A stretch of DNA of 45,753 bases from an uncultured Lachnospiraceae bacterium (GTDB lineage: Bacteria; Bacillota; Clostridia; Lachnospirales; Lachnospiraceae). Location: positions 1 through 45,753 of the forward strand of contig CATBDC010000028.1 of NCBI GenBank assembly GCA_949502235.1. The letters run 5' to 3'. Shown here piece after piece: positions 1-7,897 of this stretch (positions within the stretch are counted from its first letter, which is position 1; each line of letters opens with the position of its first letter). The notes under the pieces were generated by a model. The model did no database searches, had not been told where the DNA came from, and saw only the letters and a program-made list of their open reading frames with translations. The translations under genes were made by a program, and so were the position numbers.

Positions 1-78
1 CCTTGAATTTATAAGGTTTGTAACAAAAAATATAGTGGTAGATTTGACACTACCGCAGATTTTTTGGAGGGGAATTAT

Positions 79-675
79 ATGATTGTTATATTTCCCAAAA
101 AGGATATTAAAATTAGCCGGGTATGGACTTATTTGTACATATATGAGGAGGCAGAGTATATTACAGCGATCCTATATAGAATAAATGAAGGAAGAGCCGG
201 GGAAATATATAACAGGATAGACAATATGAAGTCAGCATGCTGTGTAAGTGAAGTGTTCGGGGATTTAAATGTATGCAGGGCAAAGCAGGATTTCCTCAAG
301 CATATTATGGCTATATGGCGGCGGGAAAATACGGGGATGAGGCGGGAGAAGGACTGGTATATGGAAGGACTTTTCGCATATACCAGCCCTTTAATAAAAG
401 ACGCTGGATTAAACGATTATTCCATATCGCGCCTTATAGAAGAGGACAAAAAGAATAATACGGAATTTTATCATACATTAAAAATGTATCTGCTGTGTGA
501 GAATAACATTACAATGGCGGCAGAAAAATTATATATTCATAGAAATACAATGGTATACAGGCTGAAACAGATTAAGTCGTGTCTGGGGCTGGATTTTAAT
601 GATGATAATATTTCCAGAGGATTGCTGGCATTTATAATGATGTATGATGCCGCAGAGGGACAGGGAAATATATAA
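79..675 (+). CDS. PucR/CdaR-type C-terminal helix-turn-helix regulator, short form
   Basis: This 198-residue protein carries the HTH found at the C-terminus of PucR/CdaR regulators at about residues 128-190, with the hallmark stretch MAAEKLYIHRNTMVYRLKQI. The N-terminal 125 residues match no domain I recognise, and the usual PucR sensory domains are missing, so it is much shorter than typical members. I chose the ATG at 79 because GGAGGGG at 66-72 sits about 6 bases before it; a TTG at 64 in frame lies over that ribosome site. Its stop overlaps the start of the next gene (TAATG at 673-677), so the two are almost certainly translated together. The next gene ends in the same kind of HTH, which suggests the pair act together, perhaps as a heterodimer; that is inference. 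The DNA target and the ligand are unknown. Confidence 0.75.
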   Translation: MIVIFPKKDIKISRVWTYLYIYEEAEYITAILYRINEGRAGEIYNRIDNMKSACCVSEVFGDLNVCRAKQDFLKHIMAIWRRENTGMRREKDWYMEGLFAYTSPLIKDAGLNDYSISRLIEEDKKNNTEFYHTLKMYLLCENNITMAAEKLYIHRNTMVYRLKQIKSCLGLDFNDDNISRGLLAFIMMYDAAEGQGNI

Positions 676-2858
676 TGAAGTTAATACAGGATCTGCCGGA
701 GGTTTTTGAGGAGTTTGGAGAAAAGAGAAGGCAGGCATTTTTAGAGATTAAGGAGTATAAGGATAAGGGAATTCCTGTTGTGGGGATGTATTGCGCGTAC
801 TTTCCAACAGAGCTGGCAATGGCAGCAGGGGCAATTCCTGTAGGCTTATGCTCTTTTGCAAATGAGACAGTTTCATCGGCAGAGCGTGAGCTGCCGAAAA
901 GCATGTGTCCGCTGGTAAAATCGAGCTATGGCTTTGCAGTAGAGGATAAGTGTCCTTTTTTTCATTTTGCAGATTTGGTAATCGGGGAGACAACCTGCGA
1001 TGGAAAGAAAAAGATGTATGAGCTGATGGCAGAGTTTAAGCCAGTTTTTGTTATGGAACTGCCAAACAGCCAGTCTGGTAAAGGAATAGAGTTCTGGAAA
1101 CAGGAGGTTGTGCGCACCAAAGAATATTTCGAGGAATTTTTCCATGTTGTGATTACGGACAAGCTGATTCGGGAAGCTGTGCATACCGGTAATGCGATAC
1201 GTACGTCCTTAAAGAAGCTGTATGAGGTTATGAAATTAAATCCGGCGCCGGTGCTGGGCGGTGACATACAAAAGATCATTACGGGTTCAAAATACCGCTT
1301 TGATTTTAGAACAACGCCGGAGGTTGTGGATGCTGTAACCGCGAAAATCCTGGAGGAGTATGACAAAGGAAAAATGCTTGAATACAGGCCAAGGATACTT
1401 GTGACGGGATGCCCTATTGGCGGGGACAGCATGAAAATTATTGATGAGATTGAAAATAACGGCGGGGTAGTGGCTGCGGTAGAAAACTGCAGCGGAGTAA
1501 AGACGCTGGATCAGATGATTGATGAAACAGCGGAGGATATCTATGAAGCCATTGCCAGGCGCTATCTGTCAACAGGGTGCTCCATCATGACTCCCAATGA
1601 CAACCGTATTGAGCTTTTAGGCAGAATTATAGATGAGTACCAGATAGACGGTGTTGTTGAAATGATTCTGACAGGCTGTCATGCGACAGGTGCAGAGTCT
1701 ATTTATATCCGTAAATTTGTAAATAAGGAAAAGGGGCTTCCCTATATAGCAATTGATACAGATTATTCTCCGGCAGATAAGGGGCAGATTGCCACAAGAT
1801 TATCTGCCTTTCTTGAAATGATCCAGGTACAGGATGAAGAACTGGATATGAATTATTGCTATAAGATTGTGCTGTCCGGGCTGACCAGGGGAGAATCTAT
1901 GAATCAGATTATGAAAAAGGTCCGGGATTATACAAAAATTCCCATCTGCATATATGACCAGGAGGGCAGAAGAATACCGGATGATTTACATATAGATGTG
2001 ACAGGGGCAGATTCCGGAGAAAGAATTGAGAAGGTATTGAGAGGCAGCAGAGGAAAAATTGTGGCATTTGTTCCTCCGGGAAAACGTAGGATAAAGGTGC
2101 TGGAGCTGGTGGATATACTCGCAAAAAGCTATGGGCTTAGAGAAAAGTCCTCTTATGGGCAGACACTCAAGGCGCAGCAGGATACTCCTGACTTTATGTG
2201 GGTTTTATCTGAGGATTCACAGGCACTGAAAAGGATATGCGAAGAAGTTCCCAGTGATGCAGAAGAGATGCCTTGTCTGGTATGTCAGGATGATAAGAGT
2301 ATCTTTGTATCCTGTGTGAAAGGGAAGGAAGGCAGAGAAAGGTTTATTCAGTTATGTGAAACCTATACGGAAGAAACAGACGGGTTTCTTTTAATAGGGA
2401 ATGGTTTTCCGGATGTACGGAATAAGAACGAGAATAAAGCAATGCAATATCAAATCATGGAGATTATTAAGAGAGGTAAGCCGAGAAAAAAGATATATTT
2501 AACCGAAAATTATTATTATGACCTTGTAGTTGCCCATATAAGTAAAATGACAGAAAATGGTATTTGTTACCAGAGTGACTTGGAACTAATTAAAAAAGAG
2601 GATAAGGAAAAAGGGAAAAATTTATATGAAACATTATACTGGTATCTTAAGATGAAGAGGAATATTTCTCAGGCTGCGGCAAGCCTGAAAATCCATCGGA
2701 ATACATTGCTGCCCCGTATAGCAAAAATTAATAAGCTGATAGCCCTGGATGAAAAGGACGGGGCAGAGTGCGAGAAGCTTTTTCTTACGATGGAGGTTGA
2801 AAAGCTTAGGCAGTTATCTTCTTCAGAAAAGAGTCTGGTTTCCGCTGCACCAAGATAG
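675..2858 (+). CDS. 2-hydroxyacyl-CoA dehydratase D-like (double-cubane-cluster reductase) domain fused to PucR-type HTH
   Basis: Residues 1 to about 390 look like the HgdB/YjiM-type family that includes the double-cubane-cluster anaerobic reductases: MYCAYFPTELAMAAGAIPVG near residue 38, MCPLVKSSYG near 77, TTCDGKKKMYELM near 107, VTGCPIGGDS near 243 and LTGCHATGAES near 332. Nine cysteines fall in this part (40, 59, 78, 93, 108, 246, 272, 302, 335), enough to hold an Fe-S cluster. Stand-alone members are about 380-430 residues. Here the chain continues through a middle region (about 395-640, beginning with LSGLTRGESMNQIMKKVRDY, reminiscent of PucR-type regulators) into a C-terminal PucR HTH (about 649-715, with LKIHRNTLLPRIAKI). 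The reading frame is open throughout. The likely reading is a transcription regulator whose sensor is a metallo-reductase-like domain; it could instead be an enzyme that kept a DNA-binding tail. No activator ATPase (HgdC/YjiL type) is present in the window. Confidence 0.75.
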   Translation: MKLIQDLPEVFEEFGEKRRQAFLEIKEYKDKGIPVVGMYCAYFPTELAMAAGAIPVGLCSFANETVSSAERELPKSMCPLVKSSYGFAVEDKCPFFHFADLVIGETTCDGKKKMYELMAEFKPVFVMELPNSQSGKGIEFWKQEVVRTKEYFEEFFHVVITDKLIREAVHTGNAIRTSLKKLYEVMKLNPAPVLGGDIQKIITGSKYRFDFRTTPEVVDAVTAKILEEYDKGKMLEYRPRILVTGCPIGGDSMKIIDEIENNGGVVAAVENCSGVKTLDQMIDETAEDIYEAIARRYLSTGCSIMTPNDNRIELLGRIIDEYQIDGVVEMILTGCHATGAESIYIRKFVNKEKGLPYIAIDTDYSPADKGQIATRLSAFLEMIQVQDEELDMNYCYKIVLSGLTRGESMNQIMKKVRDYTKIPICIYDQEGRRIPDDLHIDVTGADSGERIEKVLRGSRGKIVAFVPPGKRRIKVLELVDILAKSYGLREKSSYGQTLKAQQDTPDFMWVLSEDSQALKRICEEVPSDAEEMPCLVCQDDKSIFVSCVKGKEGRERFIQLCETYTEETDGFLLIGNGFPDVRNKNENKAMQYQIMEIIKRGKPRKKIYLTENYYYDLVVAHISKMTENGICYQSDLELIKKEDKEKGKNLYETLYWYLKMKRNISQAAASLKIHRNTLLPRIAKINKLIALDEKDGAECEKLFLTMEVEKLRQLSSSEKSLVSAAPR

Positions 2859-2942
2859 ATACTTTTTGTAGTAGTTTCATCATCGGTTTCTTTTTTATCT
2901 AAAGAGATTAGATACTTGTTCAAATAGATTTGCTTCTTCCGT

Positions 2943-3026
2943 TTAGATGCCAGCGGCAAAAAGGCAGATGAGATAGCAAAAGAATTAGGCTTGGAGCTTG
3001 GAATAGTAGAAAGCATATTAATTTAA
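2943..3026 (+). pseudogene. 3' remnant of a gene with a short HTH-like tail (DUF6115-like)
   Basis: An open stretch ending at TAA 3024-3026 reads RLDASGKKADEIAKELGLEL and then GIVESILI. This looks like the short helical tail at the end of DUF6115-type proteins of flagellar clusters in Lachnospiraceae, but the match is from memory and short. No start codon or upstream coding region goes with it, so it would be a gene remnant. It lies just before a second remnant, of a PilZ gene. The two together suggest a decayed motility or c-di-GMP locus; that is inference. Confidence 0.3.
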
Positions 3027-3033
3027 TCGAAGT

Positions 3034-3366
3034 TTGATTTATTTGGAAAGAAAGGCTGTTTTCATGGAGGGGACGATTACGCCTGAAAAGAAGCATATAT
3101 GGGAAGTACGAGATCTTGTTGTCTTGAGGGTGGAGAATGAACGGTCCTTTCCGCGTATGAGTACAGATATTGATGCAGTCATTACAGTATCAGGCGGGAC
3201 ATCTGAAGCAGAAGAGGCTTGTAAGCTTCTGAATATCAGTGTAGGCGGGGTGAGCATTGGTTCAAAGAAGCGGTATTATAAGGGAGATATGTTCCTGCTG
3301 AAGGCGAAATTAGTGGAGAAGAGCCCTGCTGCTGCAATTGCACAGCTAGAGGGAGCTGACAGTTAG
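3034..3366 (+). pseudogene. Truncated PilZ-domain gene, partial duplicate of the gene at 12499
   Basis: From about 3046 to 3330 the translation closely follows the PilZ protein encoded at 12499-13179. It shares ERKAVFMEG, the PilZ RxxxR motif within ENERSFPRMSTDIDAV, and NISVGG of the (D/N)xSxxG motif. The N-terminal YcgR-like half is missing. After SPA the sequence departs from the paralogue and ends at TAG 3364-3366, so the last strands of the PilZ barrel are lost as well. The only start is a weak TTG at 3034 or an internal ATG at 3064, neither with a good ribosome site. I read this as a broken duplicate left by recombination, not a working protein. Confidence 0.75.
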
Positions 3367-3440
3367 CTGGCAGTTCTTCTGTTTTCTTCAGACTTTTTCT
3401 TTTATGTGAATGTATTGTATAAAAATACAAAATAAAATAG

Positions 3441-3492
3441 AACCGTCTATATTTGTTGGCATATTCCGGCTAAATATAGACGGTTTTATTTT
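3441..3492 (+). terminator. Rho-independent terminator
   Basis: AACCGTCTATATTT (3441-3454) pairs perfectly with AAATATAGACGGTT (3472-3485) over 14 bp with a 17-nt loop, followed by TTATTTTC. It closes the upstream debris region and insulates the sugar operon. It lies within the 340-base gap between 3366 and 3708, which also holds the inverted repeat, promoter and operator listed next. Confidence 0.75.
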
Positions 3493-3518
3493 CATGGATA
3501 AAAATGTAAAATGAGGAA

Positions 3519-3547
3519 AAATGTAACAATATATCTATGTTACATTT
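3519..3547. promoter_or_regulatory. Inverted repeat upstream of the sugar operon promoter
   Basis: AAATGTAACA (3519-3528) and TGTTACATTT (3538-3547) form a 10-bp inverted repeat with a 9-nt spacer. The inner TGTAAC half matches the half-site of the LacI-type operator at 3670-3679. It may be an auxiliary operator about 150 bp upstream of the main one, or simply a hairpin. Confidence 0.4.
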
Positions 3548-3624
3548 AAAATTTCAAAAATTAGTAAATATTACTAAAATATGTTGATAATATTTATGTA
3601 TATATACAAAATATAAAATAATTA

Positions 3625-3679
3625 TTGACAATATAATGTAAAACAATGTAATATTAACTCATAAAAAGTGTAACGTTAC
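3625..3679 (+). promoter_or_regulatory. Promoter and LacI-family operator of the sugar operon
   Basis: TTGACA (3625-3630) and TAATAT (3649-3654) form a housekeeping-type promoter with an 18-bp spacer. Just downstream, GTAACGTTAC (3670-3679) is a perfect 10-bp palindrome centred on CG, the form typical of LacI/GalR operators. Its position after the predicted start of transcription suits repression by roadblock or polymerase exclusion. The LacI-family regulator encoded at 8970 in the same operon is the obvious candidate to bind it. Confidence 0.7.
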
Positions 3680-3707
3680 CTAAAAATGAAACAGAGGAGG
3701 AATTAAA

Positions 3708-4637
3708 ATGAAATTAGGATGTGCAACGTGGTCTTTTTCAAAGCCACATTATCAGCCGCCTTATGATGAAGCAATACGTAAAATTCATGAGATGGGTTTT
3801 CAGGGAATTGAGATGATTGCGTTTGAAGAAAAGGATTTGTATGAGTACTATACAGAAGAAAATATAAAGTATTTAAGGGAATTATATGAATCGTTAGGAC
3901 TTGAGCTTACAGAATTCGCTGTGTATACTCCGGTAATTGCAGGCCTCGCATCGTTAGACGAAGATGAGAAGGAAAAAGCATTTGAGATATTTAAGAAAGC
4001 GACAGATGTTGCGGAGAAATTAGGCTCAAGAGCTATGAACCTTGTTTCAAACTGGCCGGAGACGAAATGTCCGATTGATTATCCGCCTTCATACTTTTTA
4101 CCGTTTGTAAATGGTGTAAATCGTGCGACACCTAAACTGTATATGGAAATTCCGACCTACGACTATGATGAATTATGGAAGAGCTATGTTGGAATGCTTG
4201 GCAGATGTCTTGAATATGTAGAGGCTGCCGGCATGGAATTTTATATGGAGGGCCATGCAAATGTAATTGTTGGAAACACAGATGCAATGCTCCGCTTATT
4301 TGATAATCTTCCTTCGGAGAGGTTTGGAGTGAATTTTGATACAGCATGGCATTTGATCCAACGTGAATATCTTCCTATGTCACTCCGCAAGCTTGGGAAG
4401 AGAGTCAAGCATCTTCATATGCGGGATGGAGACGGCATGTTTAATTACAATCTTCCCTGCGGTATGGGGATCATTGACTGGGTAGAACTGATTAAAACCT
4501 TAAATGACATTGGATTCGATGGATATATGTCATTTGAAGTAGGAGCCTATGACGATATGGAAAAATACATACGTATTGCAAAAGAATATATTGACAGAGC
4601 AATAGAGGAAGCTGAAGGAGTGGGAGGGAAGTTATGA
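3708..4637 (+). CDS. Sugar phosphate isomerase/epimerase, xylose-isomerase-like TIM barrel
   Basis: The 309-residue protein has the AP-endonuclease-2/xylose-isomerase-like TIM-barrel pattern, starting MKLGCATWSF. Likely metal-binding acidic and histidine residues occur in FYMEGHANV, VNFDTAWHL, KHLHMRDGDG and MSFEVGAY. The length is normal for the family, which includes IolE, IolH and 3-keto-sugar isomerases. AGAGGAGG lies just before the ATG. It is the first gene of the operon after the LacI operator and its end overlaps the start of the binding protein by 4 bases. With a second, divergent isomerase at 11068 it probably handles successive intermediates of one sugar pathway. The substrate cannot be named from sequence. 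Confidence 0.85.
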   Translation: MKLGCATWSFSKPHYQPPYDEAIRKIHEMGFQGIEMIAFEEKDLYEYYTEENIKYLRELYESLGLELTEFAVYTPVIAGLASLDEDEKEKAFEIFKKATDVAEKLGSRAMNLVSNWPETKCPIDYPPSYFLPFVNGVNRATPKLYMEIPTYDYDELWKSYVGMLGRCLEYVEAAGMEFYMEGHANVIVGNTDAMLRLFDNLPSERFGVNFDTAWHLIQREYLPMSLRKLGKRVKHLHMRDGDGMFNYNLPCGMGIIDWVELIKTLNDIGFDGYMSFEVGAYDDMEKYIRIAKEYIDRAIEEAEGVGGKL

Positions 4638-5938
4638 TAAAGTTGAAAAGATTATTGTCGGCTTTGTTGTGCGTGTGCCTTGTTTTAATAGGAATTGCCG
4701 GATGCAGCAGCGGTTCAGGTGATGCAAAGGAAGAAAAAACAGAAGAAGCGGACAGCGAAAAACCAGAAAGTATTCAGGTAATGGTTGGTTCTGATCATGC
4801 ACCATATCATGAGGTAGTGGCAGAGCGGTACGAAGAGAAATATGGAATAAAGGTTGAACTGATTGTGGATGCCTACGACAATCAGAGAAATAAAGCTGTT
4901 GCGGCGGCAACAAGCGGAGCTACGGAGGATATTGTTGTTGTAGATTCCTGCTGGCCAACGGAATTTGCAAATGCCGGAATTTTGGCTCCAATTACGCCTT
5001 ATATGTCAGACGAGCTGATAGAGTCCCTTGTACCGGTTGCTCTTGAACAGGCGACTGTGGATGGGGAGGTGTGGTATATGCCGACAGTTAACGAAACAAA
5101 GTGGCTGTACTATAACAAAGCGAAGCTGCAGGAAGCGGGATATGATCACGCACCCGCCACGTGGGAAGAGCTGGAGGAAATGTCCAGAACTATGATTGAT
5201 AAAAACCTTGTGAAATACGGTATTTCATGGGGAGCTGCACAGGCGGAGGGCCTGACATGTGACTGGGCAGTATTGATGAATTCCTTTGGAGAAGATTCCT
5301 GGTTTGACGAAAGCGGTAAATGGAATCTGAATAGTGAAAAAGCAAAAGTTGCTTTGGACTTTTTCGTGGGGACTATTAAGAATGGCATTGCAGATCCCGC
5401 ATCTATTACTTATGATGACAGGCAGGTGCTGAATACTTTAGCAGCAGGAGACGTAGCATTTGTCTTAAACTGGTCCTTTGCATGGGCGGTGTTAAATAAT
5501 CCGGATGAATCAAGTGTCAGCGGAAATGTTGCTATTGGATGTGTGCCTGGCTCTGAGAAATATGGAACAGTCAGCGGAAGTACAACTGGCGGAGGCGGTT
5601 ATGGAATTCTCGCAAATTCTGACGCAAAAGAATGGGCATATAAATATCTGGAAATGATTGTTGAGCCGGAATTTATGGTTGAAGCCTTAGAGATTACAAA
5701 TAATATGCCGGTAACCGCAGAAACATATGTTGATGAAGAAGTCTTAAAAGAATATCCACATTTAGAGGATTGTTTTCCGCAGTATGAATACGAGCTGGTG
5801 AGGCCTCTTCTTGTCCAGTATAATGACTGGTCATTACTGGTACAGCAGAATCTGCACAGTGCATTGTCCGGTGCGTCTACAGTTGATGAAGCACTGGATA
5901 ATCTCCAAAAACAGGCGGAATCACAAATAACACCATAG
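4634..5938 (+). CDS. Carbohydrate ABC transporter substrate-binding lipoprotein
   Basis: The 434-residue protein opens with a lipoprotein signal (MIKLKRLLSALLCVCLVLIG) and a lipobox ending IAGC, with Cys24 the lipidated residue, followed by an acidic Ser/Glu-rich linker. The rest fits the family 1 (maltose/multiple-sugar type) solute-binding fold, with motifs such as YNKAKLQEAGYDHAPATWEE and GDVAFVLNWSFAWAV. It would be anchored outside the cell membrane and hand sugar to the two permeases downstream. Its ATG overlaps the upstream isomerase stop. A stable hairpin at 5956-5980 follows, as is common after binding-protein genes that must be expressed above their permeases. Confidence 0.93.
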   Translation: MIKLKRLLSALLCVCLVLIGIAGCSSGSGDAKEEKTEEADSEKPESIQVMVGSDHAPYHEVVAERYEEKYGIKVELIVDAYDNQRNKAVAAATSGATEDIVVVDSCWPTEFANAGILAPITPYMSDELIESLVPVALEQATVDGEVWYMPTVNETKWLYYNKAKLQEAGYDHAPATWEELEEMSRTMIDKNLVKYGISWGAAQAEGLTCDWAVLMNSFGEDSWFDESGKWNLNSEKAKVALDFFVGTIKNGIADPASITYDDRQVLNTLAAGDVAFVLNWSFAWAVLNNPDESSVSGNVAIGCVPGSEKYGTVSGSTTGGGGYGILANSDAKEWAYKYLEMIVEPEFMVEALEITNNMPVTAETYVDEEVLKEYPHLEDCFPQYEYELVRPLLVQYNDWSLLVQQNLHSALSGASTVDEALDNLQKQAESQITP

Positions 5939-5955
5939 GTAAAGATAAAAAGGAA

Positions 5956-5980
5956 GCGGGGAGAAATTATGCCTCCCCGC
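5956..5980 (+). promoter_or_regulatory. Intercistronic hairpin between binding protein and permease genes
   Basis: GCGGGGAG (5956-5963) pairs perfectly with CTCCCCGC (5973-5980) with a 9-nt loop and no T-tract. It lies 18 bases after the binding-protein stop and about 10 bases before the permease ribosome site. Such hairpins protect the upstream mRNA from 3' exonucleases or partly attenuate transcription, giving more binding protein than permease. Confidence 0.6.
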
Positions 5981-6002
5981 AATGGAAAACAGGAGAAAAT
6001 CT

Positions 6003-6917
6003 ATGTTCAGATTAAGAAAAAAAGAAGCTGATATGATTAAAAAAATAGAAGTATCTGAGGCAAGATTTGCTCATAAACTCATTGCTCCATCAATGGTGCT
6101 TATTTTCGGACTGGTATTATTGCCTTTGCTGTATGCGGTTTATATGACATTATTTAAAGTGGGAGTGTCAGGGCCTACCAGCGAGTTTTTGGGACTGAAA
6201 CAGTATATCAGAGTAGTGACAGACAGATCTTTTTGGTCTTCACTTCGTGTAACTGTGTATTTTACCGTAGTCTCACTGGCGCTTCAGACAGTGCTTGGTA
6301 TTGCGGTCGCATTGCTGCTAAACCTGGAGTTTCGGGGCAGAGGATTTATGAGGGGCATTATTCTGGCGCCCTGGGCAGTTCCTACAATTGTAAATGCCCA
6401 GCTATGGGGATGGATTTATAATGCCAGCTATGGTGTGCTGAATAAAATATTAATAAAATTAGGTATGATCAGTAAACCGATTATCTGGCTTGGGACAAGC
6501 AGCCTGGCAATTAATTCGGTAATTGCTGCAGATACTTGGAGAATGACACCGCTATATGTGCTTATGTTTCTGTCAGGCCTTCAGACGATTAACGGAGAGC
6601 TGTATGAAGCAGCCAAGGTCGATGGGGCAGGAGCCTGGAGACGGTTCTGCCACATTACCCTTCCGCTGCTGAAGCCTATCATACTTGTTGTGCTGGTGCT
6701 AAGAACAATGCAGGCGCTTCGGGTATTTGAGATCATATATCAGCTGACCCAGGGAGGCCCCAATAATTCTACGATGGTAGTCAGCTTTTATGCATATTTT
6801 AAAACCTTCAGCTCTCTTGACTTCGGATATGGTTCAACGATTGGTATGCTGATAGCGGTCATTACAATTATTATTACACTGGTATATAAGAAAGTGCTTG
6901 AAGATAAAGAGGTATAG
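6003..6917 (+). CDS. Sugar ABC transporter permease, MalF type
   Basis: This 304-residue membrane protein has about six membrane segments and the inner-membrane-component loop that docks the ATPase (YEAAKVDGAGAWRRFCHITL). I prefer the ATG at 6003 because AGGAG at 5991-5995 is correctly placed before it; the ATG at 5982 has no ribosome site and abuts the hairpin. It pairs with the MalG-type permease that follows after 12 bases. No ATP-binding subunit is encoded in the operon, so a shared MsmX/MsmK-like ATPase elsewhere probably powers the transporter. Confidence 0.92.
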   Translation: MFRLRKKEADMIKKIEVSEARFAHKLIAPSMVLIFGLVLLPLLYAVYMTLFKVGVSGPTSEFLGLKQYIRVVTDRSFWSSLRVTVYFTVVSLALQTVLGIAVALLLNLEFRGRGFMRGIILAPWAVPTIVNAQLWGWIYNASYGVLNKILIKLGMISKPIIWLGTSSLAINSVIAADTWRMTPLYVLMFLSGLQTINGELYEAAKVDGAGAWRRFCHITLPLLKPIILVVLVLRTMQALRVFEIIYQLTQGGPNNSTMVVSFYAYFKTFSSLDFGYGSTIGMLIAVITIIITLVYKKVLEDKEV

Positions 6918-6929
6918 GGAGGAGAAAAA

Positions 6930-7796
6930 ATGCGGACAAAGAGAAAAATATTGGCGGTATTAAAATATGTTGCGGTGTTCCTTGTATTTTTATGTACTGT
7001 TCTCCCTATATTCTGGATGTTTGTATGCAGTATAAGCAAAACCAAATATTTGATAAGTATGGACTCACCTATACTGCCGTTAGAAATCACCTTTGAAAGA
7101 TATGAATCGATTTTTGCTGTGAGGACCTCTGAACTGGGTGTAAAGACGGCGGGAGAAGTATTCCGTATTGCAACGAAAAACAGCCTGATTGTCGCGGTTC
7201 TGACCACAGCAATCAGCCTGGCAGTTGGTACTCTCGCTGCATATGCATTTGCCAGACTGCGGTTTAAGAAAAAGGACGCACTGTTATCATTTAGTTTATT
7301 TGCACAGATGCTTCCTGCTATTGCACTTATTATCCCCATGTTTTTTATATTTAAAAAGCTGGAGATGAATGATCGTCTGATTACATTAGTCTTAGTGTAT
7401 ATTTCCTTTGTACTGCCATATGTTATATGGGTACTTAATGGATATTTTAAAACGATTCCAAAAGATTTGGAGGATGCCGCCCGGATAGATGGCTGCTCCA
7501 GACTGCGGGCCTTTGTTCAGGTAGTAGTCCCAATTTCCGGGCCTGGATTTGTGGCGGTCGGAGTTTTAGCATTTTTAATGTCCTGGGATGAATTTATGTA
7601 TTCCTTACTGCTTATTACTTCCCAGACAAATAAGACGATACCAGTTGCAATTTCTGAGTTTTCCAGTCAGTTTGGCGTGGATTACGGAATGATGATGACA
7701 GGAGGCTGTATTGCAACAGTCATACCTTTGGCGCTTGCACTGATATTCCAGAAATGGATATCCATGGGACTGACTTCTGGAGCGGTAAAAGAATAA
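6930..7796 (+). CDS. Sugar ABC transporter permease, MalG type
   Basis: The 288-residue protein has six likely membrane segments and the ATPase-docking loop LEDAARIDGCSRLRAFVQVV. The C-terminal region AVGVLAFLMSWDEFMYSLLL is typical of MalG-like carbohydrate permeases. GGGAGGAG precedes the ATG. It completes the importer with the MalF-type permease and the lipoprotein upstream. The substrate is unknown; the surrounding oxidoreductases and isomerases suggest a modified sugar or polyol. Confidence 0.93.
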   Translation: MRTKRKILAVLKYVAVFLVFLCTVLPIFWMFVCSISKTKYLISMDSPILPLEITFERYESIFAVRTSELGVKTAGEVFRIATKNSLIVAVLTTAISLAVGTLAAYAFARLRFKKKDALLSFSLFAQMLPAIALIIPMFFIFKKLEMNDRLITLVLVYISFVLPYVIWVLNGYFKTIPKDLEDAARIDGCSRLRAFVQVVVPISGPGFVAVGVLAFLMSWDEFMYSLLLITSQTNKTIPVAISEFSSQFGVDYGMMMTGGCIATVIPLALALIFQKWISMGLTSGAVKE

Positions 7797-7798
7797 CT

Positions 7799-7873
7799 GG
7801 GAAGAGCACGATCAGACATGCAGTCAAGCTGGGTCTTGGCGAAGAACAGTATGAATTAATTGAAATAAAATAA
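7799..7873 (+). other. Coding-like tail with no start, possible gene remnant
   Basis: Between the MalG-type gene and the oxidoreductase, the frame ending at TAA 7871-7873 reads KSTIRHAVKLGLGEEQYELI plus EIK, which looks more like protein than random sequence. There is no start codon or ribosome site for it. It may be the last codons of a gene deleted from the operon. I do not recognise the family. Confidence 0.2.
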
Positions 7874-7897
7874 TAAAAGAAACAGGAGGTTTTTGTA

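Noticed and set aside
2-82. Open frame ending in TGA 80-82, overlapping ATG 79 (ATGA), possibly the end of an upstream gene
   Set aside because: Only 26 codons are visible, an open frame of that length is not unusual by chance, and no family is recognisable.
2669-3016. Long minus-strand frame opposite the end of the fusion gene
   Set aside because: It overlaps well-supported coding sequence on the plus strand, has no ribosome site and no recognisable domain; the part in the gap is more likely remnant or non-coding.
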